A stretch of DNA of 64,000 nucleotides from Halorubrum amylolyticum. GTDB taxonomy: Archaea > Halobacteriota > Halobacteria > Halobacteriales > Haloferacaceae. The stretch is taken from contig NZ_SDJP01000006.1 of assembly GCF_004114995.1 (NCBI RefSeq), positions 62,001 through 126,000 of the forward strand. Reading direction: 5' to 3'. The notes beneath the pieces are model-generated. The model did no database searches, was not told the origin of the DNA, and worked only from the letters and a program-made list of their open reading frames with translations. Shown piece by piece: positions 7,840 through 14,746 of this stretch (position 1 is the first letter of the stretch; the number at the start of each line of letters is the position of its first letter). Made by a program: the position numbers and the translations under genes.

Positions 7840-8085
7840 TTGTCATCACGAGACGTCCCTACAAGCGAAGAGTTCCCGGAGGGGCTGAAGTACAGCTTTC
7901 AGTACCTTGGTCCGGCCGACGAAGAGATCCTCCGGTACGACAACGCGAACGACGGCCACGACGTTGGGCGACACCACCGCCATACCCGCGACGAGGTCGA
8001 AGGTATCGAGTTCGAGGGCCTTCGGTCACACATCCAGAAATTCCTCGAGGAGGTCGAAACCATCCATGAGCAAGAATTCGCCTAA
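7840..8085 (+). pseudogene. tumE: N-terminally truncated tumE-like gene
   Basis: Codons from TTG 7840 read FPEGLKYSFQYLGP, EEILRYDNAND, HHRHTRDEVEGIEFEG, which is the middle and C-terminal part of the TumE family (conserved RYDN and HxH-like region). About 25 N-terminal residues usual in the family are missing because the gene begins right behind the preceding tumA. The 3' end overlaps the second tumA (8066). It could still be translated from TTG, so a shortened functional toxin is not excluded. Confidence 0.6.
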
Positions 8086-8515
8086 CCACGCCCACGAGCC
8101 GCCAGAGGACGTCGACTACCCTTCGACGCTTCGCATCACATCGAAGCCGTTCGAAGAACACAAGGAGAGCGTCCTCGACCGTGCGGACCGCTGGGAACAG
8201 GGTGAAGAGGTGCCACACGTCGTCAACTTTCAGGACGCCACCCGCCTCCAGCGACTCCTCACTCCTCGACGCCTGGAGCTGGTACGGAGCCTGATGGACG
8301 CGCCAGCGGAGAGCATGCGTGACCTCGCCGAGCGGCTCGACCGGGACGTTCGCCAGGTCCACGACGATCTCCAGATTCTGAACGAGTATCGAATCGTCCA
8401 CTTCCGTGAAGAAGACGGTGCGAAGAAACCGTTCGTTCCCTACAACACAGTCAGAATCGAGGTCGAGTTGGGCCTATCGGGGGGCGAGGAGCCAGAGTCG
8501 ACCGCTTCAGCATAA
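8066..8515 (+). CDS. tumA: Second TumA-type HTH antitoxin (149 aa)
   Basis: ATG 8066 overlaps the end of the truncated tumE. Residues 60-125 carry the winged helix (LLTPRRLELVRSLMDAPA, MRDLAERLDRDVRQVHDDLQIL, IVHFREEDG). The N-terminus (LRITSKPFEEHKESVLDRAD) is the family's partner-binding region. A C-terminal acidic tail follows. It is clearly related to, but diverged from, the 7371 copy, so these are two separate toxin-antitoxin acquisitions in tandem. Confidence 0.8.
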   Translation: MSKNSPNHAHEPPEDVDYPSTLRITSKPFEEHKESVLDRADRWEQGEEVPHVVNFQDATRLQRLLTPRRLELVRSLMDAPAESMRDLAERLDRDVRQVHDDLQILNEYRIVHFREEDGAKKPFVPYNTVRIEVELGLSGGEEPESTASA

Positions 8516-8528
8516 TTCAAGGTGGAGC

Positions 8529-8571
8529 CTCCGACCTCAAGGAGCGAGTGTAGCGAGCGAGTAGGTCGGAG
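8529..8571 (+). repeat. Orphan tnpB-element right-end (omega-RNA-like) relic
   Basis: An 8-bp stem (CTCCGACC / GGTCGGAG) encloses CTCAAGGAGCGAG and GAGCGAGTAG, the sequence pattern found directly after the tnpB genes ending at 9903, 46437 and 61367. No tnpB gene precedes it here, so it looks like a solitary transposon end. Confidence 0.5.
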
Positions 8572-8658
8572 AGGAAACCGACAACCGACGACACAACCGC
8601 ACGACAGTAGCTACCCGACTCCCAATCATATAAGAATCATCAAGTGGTAATCTGAAAT

Positions 8659-9903
8659 ATGGAGGTGCGTCGAACCGCGCCGGTCAAGCTCATCGTTCCC
8701 GACGAGCGGCGCGAAGACCTCCACGAATCCGCGCGACAGTTCCTTCACTGCGCGAATCGTGCTGCCGAGTTCTGTTGGGACGACCGTTCCTACACGAACT
8801 GCGTCACGGCGAACTCAACTGCGCGAGACGCACTCTACGCGGAGCTGCGGGAAGAAACTGAACTCACCGCGAACCTCGTTCAAGAAGCCATCCGACGCGC
8901 CGTCCAAGCGACGAAGGGCGTCGTTGAACGGTGGAAACAGGGGAAGCGTGTGAGCCAACCGGAGTTCACGTCGTGGAGTATGCTCTATGACAAGCGGAGT
9001 GCGACGTTCTATCGGAACAAAGTTTCACTCTCAACCGTCAACGGGCGGGTTGAGTGCGAGTTTGAACTTCCGGCGGACAGCCCGACGCCCTACGAACAGT
9101 ACGTTCTTTCGGACGAGTATGAGTTCCGGGCGAGTACACTCCAATACGACAAGGCGACTGACGAGTTCTACTTCCACATTACAACCCGGAAGGACGATGA
9201 TGACGATGACGAGGTTTCGGCAGATACCGGGCACCAAACAGTCCTCGGTATCGACCTCGGCGTCAACAGCCTCGCAGTATCTTCGACCGGTACGTTCTGG
9301 CAAGGTGATGACTACGACCATTGGTGCCGCGAGTTCGAGAAGCGGCGTGGTGAGCTACAGCAGCGCGGCACGCAAGCCGCACACAGCGCCCTTCTTCGCC
9401 TCGGAAAGCGCGAAGAAGCATGGCGAAAACAGTACATCCACACGGTTGCCAACGAGATCGTCGAGGAAGCCGTCGAACACGACTGCGACGTGATCGTGTT
9501 CGAGGATTTAACGGACATCCGTGAGCGACTTCCATACGCGAAGTGGCACCACGTGTGGGCGTTCCGACGCCTCGCCGAGTACGTCGATTACAAAGCGCCA
9601 GAGCAAGGCGTCTCCGTGGAGCAGGTCGAGCCGAGTCACACGTCCCAACGCTGTTCTCGGACGGACTGTGAGTTCACGCATGAAGACAACCGCCACGGAG
9701 AACACTTTGAGTGCCAGAAGTGCGGCTACGAGGTGAACGCAGACTACAATGCAGCGAAGAATATCGGAGTGCGATACGCCCGGAGACAGAGACACAGGCT
9801 CCGTTCCTCGCCCAAGTCGGGGAGTGGAGACGCACCAGTAGACGTGCGTGTGAATGGTGGGACGGTGAACGGCGAGAGTTACCAGCCTATTGCTGGCGAC
9901 TGA
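8659..9903 (+). CDS. tnpB: TnpB, IS200/IS605-type RNA-guided nuclease (414 aa)
   Basis: RuvC-like motifs are complete: VLGIDLGVNSLAV (first Asp, about residue 197), VIVFEDLTDI (Glu, about 281), a zinc ribbon with CSRTDC and CQKCGYE (about 335-360), and NADYNAAKNIG (last Asp). The N-terminal half has the usual OrfB region (EAIRRAVQATKGVVERWKQG). The right end (9926-9976) is present but there is no tnpA. It belongs to a different subgroup from the other four tnpB copies in the window. TnpB uses an RNA from the element's 3' end to cut DNA at matching sites. Confidence 0.9.
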   Translation: MEVRRTAPVKLIVPDERREDLHESARQFLHCANRAAEFCWDDRSYTNCVTANSTARDALYAELREETELTANLVQEAIRRAVQATKGVVERWKQGKRVSQPEFTSWSMLYDKRSATFYRNKVSLSTVNGRVECEFELPADSPTPYEQYVLSDEYEFRASTLQYDKATDEFYFHITTRKDDDDDDEVSADTGHQTVLGIDLGVNSLAVSSTGTFWQGDDYDHWCREFEKRRGELQQRGTQAAHSALLRLGKREEAWRKQYIHTVANEIVEEAVEHDCDVIVFEDLTDIRERLPYAKWHHVWAFRRLAEYVDYKAPEQGVSVEQVEPSHTSQRCSRTDCEFTHEDNRHGEHFECQKCGYEVNADYNAAKNIGVRYARRQRHRLRSSPKSGSGDAPVDVRVNGGTVNGESYQPIAGD

Positions 9904-9925
9904 TCACCGGGAGTCCACATCAAAG

Positions 9926-9976
9926 CCCCACCCTCAACGAGCGAACCGCGTATGCGGTGAGCGAAGTAGGGTGGGG
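9926..9976 (+). ncRNA. Right end / probable omega-RNA 3' hairpin of the tnpB element
   Basis: Perfect 9-bp outer stem CCCCACCCT / AGGGTGGGG with an inner ACCGC/GCGGT hairpin and the repeated words CAACGAGCGAA and GAGCGAAG. It sits 22 bp after the tnpB stop, where the guide-RNA scaffold and transposon end of IS200/IS605 elements lie. Closely similar structures follow tnpB copies at 46395-46444 and 61327-61372. Confidence 0.6.
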
Positions 9977-9995
9977 TAGTTTACCCATCACACTA

Positions 9996-10012
9996 TGTGT
10001 AGAATCTACACA
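9996..10012. terminator. Perfect 17-bp palindrome, possible terminator
   Basis: TGTGTAGA - A - TCTACACA followed by a CA-rich run and TAGTTTCTTTG. It ends the gene-free stretch after tnpB. Terminator or protein site cannot be told apart from sequence alone. Around it, bases 9977-10053 show nothing else. Confidence 0.35.
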
Positions 10013-10053
10013 CACACACATAGTTTCTTTGCCGTTCAAGCGAGTGGATCATA

Positions 10054-10181
10054 ATGGCTGAGCCAGTCGAGACACCCATCGGTACCGTAACGACGCTTCT
10101 TGGCTGACCGATCATCGCGACGTGCTGTCGCTCGTCCTCGACAAGATCGAAGAGCGGATCGCGACCCTCTGGAACGACTAG
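10054..10181 (+). pseudogene. Short frameshifted ORF fragment
   Basis: ATG 10054 opens MAEPVETPIGTVTTLLG and stops. One frame over, the text continues as WLTDHRDVLSLVLDKIEERIATLWND to a stop at 10181. The two pieces look like one small protein broken by a one-base change. Family unknown. Confidence 0.3.
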
Positions 10182-10193
10182 GGAGTGCTCCCG

Positions 10194-10610
10194 CTACGCA
10201 CTCATGGAGGCGCTATCGGCGTCGCCGAAATCGATAAGCGGGTAGTCAATATGAACCTCAATCCGATCGAACGGGACGACGGGTTGGATCGCGCCGCTGG
10301 GGCCGCCTTCGTCGAGAGTGAGGATACCCAGCATGTCGAGCTGCTTCAAATCCGCGTGGACATCCGAGACGTCGCGATCAACGAGGCGAGCTGCCTCGCG
10401 CATGCTCTCGGGAGTCTCTTCTGCGATCGCCCGGGTGAGTTCGAGACGAAGTGGGGTGAGGCTGTCGACGAAGTCGTCGTAGGTTCCGAACTGGAGCGTC
10501 GCGTTTCCATCCTTGCTGTCAAGCTCATCTGCGTCAACATCTTGGACAAACTGGAGCGTGTCTTGCCGGAGCTGTTCTCGGTCGCCGATGGTGATGTGGA
10601 GCGTGGTCAT
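10194..10610 (-). CDS. tumA: Third TumA-type HTH antitoxin (138 aa)
   Basis: Same architecture as 7371 and 8066: N-terminal partner-binding region (LRQDTLQFVQDVDADEL, LQFGTYDDFVDSLTPLRLELTRAI), then a winged helix (SMREAARLVDRDVSDVHADLKQLDMLGILTL). Its toxin partner is only a relic (10653-10755), so it is an orphan antitoxin. It lies downstream of VapBC on the same strand and may be read from that transcript. Confidence 0.75.
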   Translation of the reverse strand: MTTLHITIGDREQLRQDTLQFVQDVDADELDSKDGNATLQFGTYDDFVDSLTPLRLELTRAIAEETPESMREAARLVDRDVSDVHADLKQLDMLGILTLDEGGPSGAIQPVVPFDRIEVHIDYPLIDFGDADSASMSA

Positions 10611-10652
10611 GGTCAGGGTATCGGTGAGTCGGGTGGTAGTCGGCCAGTGTGG

Positions 10653-10755
10653 TCACGGCGGGTCGCCGCCGACGGCTTCCCAGTACTCGTCCGCTCTCGC
10701 CCAAAACTCAACAAGCCGTTCTTCCATTCCCGGAAACTCGATGTCATCACCCCCA
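10653..10755 (-). pseudogene. tumE: C-terminal relic of a tumE toxin gene
   Basis: The minus strand reads DDIEFPGMEERLVEFWARADEYW to a stop, matching the C-terminus of TumE (compare ITFPGMVELWERFW at the 6948 locus). It is joined to the end of vapC, which suggests that a deletion fused the two toxin-antitoxin loci. It is not in the usual ORF range and would be missed by length filters. Confidence 0.6.
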
Positions 10756-11154
10756 GATCGTGTCGTAACCGGCGTCGCCGATAACACCGTCAGTCGTGAG
10801 GATCGCATCAGTCTCCTGTGCCCGGTGACTAGCGACGATCAGGCCGTCGTGGATGCTAAACTCACCAAGCAGTTGGGCGTATTCTGCCAGCTCCGCATCA
10901 CCGACGGGCGCGACCGAGATCGGCCCTTTTCCAACCAGCGCCTGACGGGCGTCCTCTGGCGTCCCCGTGAGGGAGACCCCCCGAACGTCCTTGTCGCGGG
11001 AGACCGAGTACAGCACTTCAGCGATCGCCGTACTCGGTGTCTCGATGACCGTTTCCCCAGCTTCAGCTTCGGCGAACACCTGGTCAGCCTCTCGCGGGAG
11101 CGCGTCGACGAGATAGACCAGCAGCGAGACAGCGTCAGCAGTGTATGCTGCCAT
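10747..11154 (-). CDS. vapC: VapC-type PIN-domain toxin (135 aa)
   Basis: PIN RNase fold: TADAVSLLVYLVDALP at the N-terminus (first acidic site), a helix with ETPSTAIAEVLYSV (conserved Glu), FSIHDGLIVASHRAQETDAILTTDGVIG near the C-terminus (last Asp residues). PIN toxins cleave RNA, often tRNA anticodon loops or rRNA. The start at 11154 lies 1 bp after the stop of the AbrB-type antitoxin gene. The C-terminus runs into tumE relic sequence and may have been altered by that junction. Confidence 0.8.
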   Translation of the reverse strand: MAAYTADAVSLLVYLVDALPREADQVFAEAEAGETVIETPSTAIAEVLYSVSRDKDVRGVSLTGTPEDARQALVGKGPISVAPVGDAELAEYAQLLGEFSIHDGLIVASHRAQETDAILTTDGVIGDAGYDTIWG

Positions 11155-11155
11155 C

Positions 11156-11416
11156 TCAGGCTTCCTCGTAGTTCCGATCGCGGCGATCTCGGACGCGCTG
11201 TCCCAACTCCTCGGCGATCTCCTCACGCTTCGCATCCGAGGTGTCATCAGGAACGAGCATCCCGCGTCCGCCGGTACGAGTACGCTTTTTCACCACGATC
11301 CCCTCATCAGTGTCCATCCAGACGACCTCGTCACCGGGATTTAGGTCGTACTTCTCGCGGAGTTCGTGAGGGATCGTCGCTTGGCCCTTCTCTGTGACAC
11401 GGGTAGACTTACTCAT
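11156..11416 (-). CDS. vapB: VapB-type antitoxin, SpoVT/AbrB fold (86 aa)
   Basis: Swapped-hairpin AbrB motif at residues 3-48 (STRVTEKGQATIPHELREKY, LNPGDEVVWMDTDEGIVVKK). The basic, disordered C-terminus would wrap the PIN toxin. It is directly followed by vapC. Two direct copies of GTAATACC just upstream (11422-11441) are likely its autoregulatory sites. Confidence 0.85.
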   Translation of the reverse strand: MSKSTRVTEKGQATIPHELREKYDLNPGDEVVWMDTDEGIVVKKRTRTGGRGMLVPDDTSDAKREEIAEELGQRVRDRRDRNYEEA

Positions 11417-11421
11417 ACGTA

Positions 11422-11441
11422 GTAATACCAGTCGTAATACC
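11422..11441. promoter_or_regulatory. Direct-repeat operator of vapBC
   Basis: GTAATACC at 11422-11429 and again at 11434-11441, 12 bp apart (about one helical turn), placed 6-25 bp before the vapB start. Position and repetition suggest AbrB-type autorepression. Confidence 0.45.
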
Positions 11442-11468
11442 TTAGTCTTGCGGAGGGTAATCGATTCA

Positions 11469-12233
11469 TCATGCTGGATTGCTCAGGGTGACATCGTCCT
11501 CCGAGACAGCATTCACCAAGCCGACAAAATGGGCCCATGCCCACCCCAAAAGAGACACCACGCCTGCGCGGAGGCTGGAGTCGCTCACAGCAGCAAGCTG
11601 GGGGTCGACAGACAGCCCGCTAACGACAAGAATCACTCCAAGCAACCCGAATACAACGCCACTAATTCCGAAAAGAGAGGCAGCAGTCTGCTGTTTGGAC
11701 GTGAGATTCGCGTAAGCCGCCGTAAACAACGTCAGGACCCGCTGATAATTTTTGACTGGATCATCCGGTTCGGCGTGATCAGTCTCGTGGGTCGCTGTCG
11801 GACCATCGACTTCCGACTGCTGTAAATCGGCACCAGAATCTTCGATAGCGACGTCAGTCGTCGTCGGGGTGGCCCAAGAGTCGGCGATGGTGTACCAGTA
11901 CGGCCGTCCAGTTGTATCGGCATCAAGATAGCCGTGCTCGGCGAGTGTATCCAGATCCCTACGCAGCGTGTCTTCTGCCACATCAAACGCCTCACGTTCG
12001 GCCAACTCCTGAACACAGACTGTTCGTGTCTGCTGGTCGGTCGGCTCCCGACTGCGGTCGTCGCCAAGAAGGTCGATGATCTCAACAATCTCTTTCGCCC
12101 GGGATTTTACCCGAGAAACCGGTTGCTGATCAGATCCAATCCGGTCGTCACGACTGATAGCAGCTTGTATCGCTTCAACAGGTGGGGAACAGTCCCCTCG
12201 CTCGCGTTCCGTCTCTGAGACGGCACCCATCAC
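11469..12233 (-). CDS. Winged-helix protein with C-terminal membrane segments (254 aa)
   Basis: Residues 42-120 look like a DeoR/MarR-type winged helix (AKEIVEIIDLLGDD, VQELAEREAFDVAEDTLRRDLDTLAEHGYLD). A linker rich in Asp and Thr follows, then two hydrophobic helices (LFGISGVVFGLLGVILVVSGL and AGVVSLLGWAWAHFVGLV, about 190-245). It would be a membrane-anchored regulator. It is transcribed divergently from gene X and could be its regulator. Bases 12234-12462 between them hold only presumed promoters. Confidence 0.6.
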   Translation of the reverse strand: MMGAVSETERERGDCSPPVEAIQAAISRDDRIGSDQQPVSRVKSRAKEIVEIIDLLGDDRSREPTDQQTRTVCVQELAEREAFDVAEDTLRRDLDTLAEHGYLDADTTGRPYWYTIADSWATPTTTDVAIEDSGADLQQSEVDGPTATHETDHAEPDDPVKNYQRVLTLFTAAYANLTSKQQTAASLFGISGVVFGLLGVILVVSGLSVDPQLAAVSDSSLRAGVVSLLGWAWAHFVGLVNAVSEDDVTLSNPA

Positions 12234-12462
12234 GAGTGTGTTCCTACTGATAGTAATAAGATACCCTCGACAAAAATATCAGTTCTGAGAACTGACTGAC
12301 TAACCCAATATACATCTTTCGGAGATTCGACTTTCGAATTCGAGAAATCGATTTTCATAATCCCCCCGTCAGTGCCCAGCGCAGGATGTACGAACCAACG
12401 ACCTGTCGTGGACACACCATGGCACGACGAACCGACTACCGGTCACACCGGAGGTGGCCCGT

Positions 12463-14724
12463 ATGAGCCAGCAAACACTCTCAACGGACACCGTCGAACA
12501 GCTGTTCAATCGACATGAAACGCGCCCCGAACTGTGGATCCCCGAGCTCCTAAGCGGGCGCGTGAGACAGGATACGATTCACGCAACACCACCGGTCGAT
12601 CCTGTGTACAGAGACAAACTCATACACGAGACGGGTGATGAAATCGCGGAGGCAATCACCGAGCTCATCAAGAAGATAGACGCGCCGATTGAAGTACTAA
12701 CGTACCCGCGGCCGGTATCGCGTACGGATGTGGATACGGCGGCGGTGCTGTGTCATGCGTTCCATATCAGTCCGCACTTCGTCGATGGCCGCGCGATCCA
12801 GGCTGATATCACTGACTTCGACGAGCGGGTGATCCAAAACGTTCTCGACGTCGCCCACGAGAAAATAACCGATAGCTTCCCCGACGTGTACAATGTCGAG
12901 GTGGGCGATCTCGACCTTGACCCGATCGCGACCGGTGGACCGACCGCCACATGCCGGCTTGTCAACGAGGACGCCGAAGAACTCGCTGGCGTTGGCAAAG
13001 TCAATGCGGAGATGATGGAGCAGACCTACGACGCACTCACGCACGCGCGTGAGCCGTTCGTTCACCAGCTCATCGCTGAACCCGATGACGGGAAAAACTA
13101 CATCACGTCTCGGCTCGCAGCACTATCGTCCGACCACACATACCAAGGGGATCGTGGACTCGCCCGACTCGTCAAAGAGGGGGCATCCGAGGACTTCGGT
13201 CGGCTGTTTAAATCGATCGGCCTCACGTCGAATTACAACATCGACATCGAAGACTACCTTCACATCAAATACGACCAGCAGGTCAACGGACAGACCGCCC
13301 ACACGGTCAGTATCAGAGACGCGATGCGAAAACGGTATGATACGAAATTCCAACACCGGCGCAAAATCGAGAAGTTAAAAGAAGTTGTACTGGGCCATCC
13401 TGATTTTCCACGACTGCTCAACGGCTCAACTGGCTGGAAACAAGCAGCAGAAGATCACGGGTACTACGGCCGGTTCTGGATCCCACCGGCGGCAATTAGC
13501 TACTTCACGAAACGGTACGCGCACTACTACGATATCGATCCGTGGACGTATTCGCCGGTCCGAGAAGCGCCGGAGTTTACGCCGCGTTCGGTACGCGACA
13601 TCGACGTCCAAACGGACTGGGAGGCGCCCGGACCGACCGTCGACGCTGAACAGCGACACCAGACCGATGGAACTGATGGCCATCTGGAACTCGGCGACAG
13701 GTTCATGACGTTTGCGCGTGCCCGCGGCGACGAGATCAGCCGTGTCAAACAAGATGGGGAGTCACTGCCGGATCAGGAGCTCACCACGGATGAGGGCTAT
13801 ATCAATACCCTCGAAAAGCAGGTCGACAGCGACGTGGTTAATGTTGAACCGGAGTACAAAAACGAGTCCAAGCCAGCGAACATTCTCACGAACGTCGAAC
13901 GCGCGATCGCTGCGGACCGCCACGTCATTCTCGTCTGTAAAAGCGAATCGGCCGCTGACCGCGTCTACGATATCGTCTATGCAACGTATAACGAGCAAAC
14001 TGAACACGGCGTCCAAACGTATCAGGGAGACGCACTCCCCGAAATCGACGGGCAAATGCTCGTCACAGCCGAATCGGAGTCAACGTGGTGTCTCACACCC
14101 GATGGGATGCTCGTCTACGTCATCGACGGCGAGACCGTCACCCGGTGTCCGGCTGACGCGGATCTCACTGAGGTCGACCACGGCTGTGCGACAGCGCGGA
14201 AAGAAGACGGTACATACATCGTCACCACCCGTGACGGTGAGACGCTGACCTACGAGAGCAGAACGGCGTTCAAACGAGAGTGGAGCCGGGTCACAACGCC
14301 TCACGTCCCGATCGACATCAGCTATCTCCAGTACGTGACGATCATGTACGAGACGGGTGCGGAAAGCGAAGACAGCGGTGACTTCGTGGAATATAATGCC
14401 ACACCCGAGTGGGAACGCGCCGGGGGTAAAATGGACCGGTACGATCAATTCGGAAGCAAGGTCGCAGACGCGTTCCTCACCGAAAGGCCCGACACCGAAC
14501 TCCTCGTCAACAAGTGTCATTCGACGATGATGGGAGTCTACCGGTGGTGTACCAGCAAAGACGCTCCGAACACGGGGTGGTTCAGCAAAGGGCTCCCCGA
14601 TGAGATCGACCGGAAAGACACGCGCGGAAAGAAAGCACTCGTCGGCTACGGCTGGGTGTTCCCCCGCGGGCTCGTCTCGCCGCATCTCGCTGGCGTCGAC
14701 GCTGACGCTGATCTCCCGCTGTAA
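12463..14724 (+). CDS. Gene X of the paired X/Y system (753 aa, unknown function)
   Basis: The start is ATG 12463 (MSQQTLSTD); an ATG 9 bp upstream is also possible. Residues 1-400 are unassigned. Residues 400-500 resemble the segment of X' (48186-50426) that looks like a degenerate restriction-endonuclease-like core: NTLEKQVDSDVVNVEPEYKN, then KPANILTNVERAIAADRHVILVCKS. After this comes a beta-rich domain beginning STWCLTPDGML, shared with X', Y and Y'. No Walker, HTH or membrane motif is seen. Y follows 22 bp later. The duplicated two-gene organisation argues for a two-component machine, for example in DNA transfer or defence. This is inference. Confidence 0.7.
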   Translation: MSQQTLSTDTVEQLFNRHETRPELWIPELLSGRVRQDTIHATPPVDPVYRDKLIHETGDEIAEAITELIKKIDAPIEVLTYPRPVSRTDVDTAAVLCHAFHISPHFVDGRAIQADITDFDERVIQNVLDVAHEKITDSFPDVYNVEVGDLDLDPIATGGPTATCRLVNEDAEELAGVGKVNAEMMEQTYDALTHAREPFVHQLIAEPDDGKNYITSRLAALSSDHTYQGDRGLARLVKEGASEDFGRLFKSIGLTSNYNIDIEDYLHIKYDQQVNGQTAHTVSIRDAMRKRYDTKFQHRRKIEKLKEVVLGHPDFPRLLNGSTGWKQAAEDHGYYGRFWIPPAAISYFTKRYAHYYDIDPWTYSPVREAPEFTPRSVRDIDVQTDWEAPGPTVDAEQRHQTDGTDGHLELGDRFMTFARARGDEISRVKQDGESLPDQELTTDEGYINTLEKQVDSDVVNVEPEYKNESKPANILTNVERAIAADRHVILVCKSESAADRVYDIVYATYNEQTEHGVQTYQGDALPEIDGQMLVTAESESTWCLTPDGMLVYVIDGETVTRCPADADLTEVDHGCATARKEDGTYIVTTRDGETLTYESRTAFKREWSRVTTPHVPIDISYLQYVTIMYETGAESEDSGDFVEYNATPEWERAGGKMDRYDQFGSKVADAFLTERPDTELLVNKCHSTMMGVYRWCTSKDAPNTGWFSKGLPDEIDRKDTRGKKALVGYGWVFPRGLVSPHLAGVDADADLPL

Positions 14725-14746
14725 CCGCTGGCACCGATTTTTACCT

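Noticed and set aside
14600..14746. N-terminal extension of gene Y
   Set aside because: It overlaps the end of gene X in another frame; the ATG at 14747 gives the natural start.
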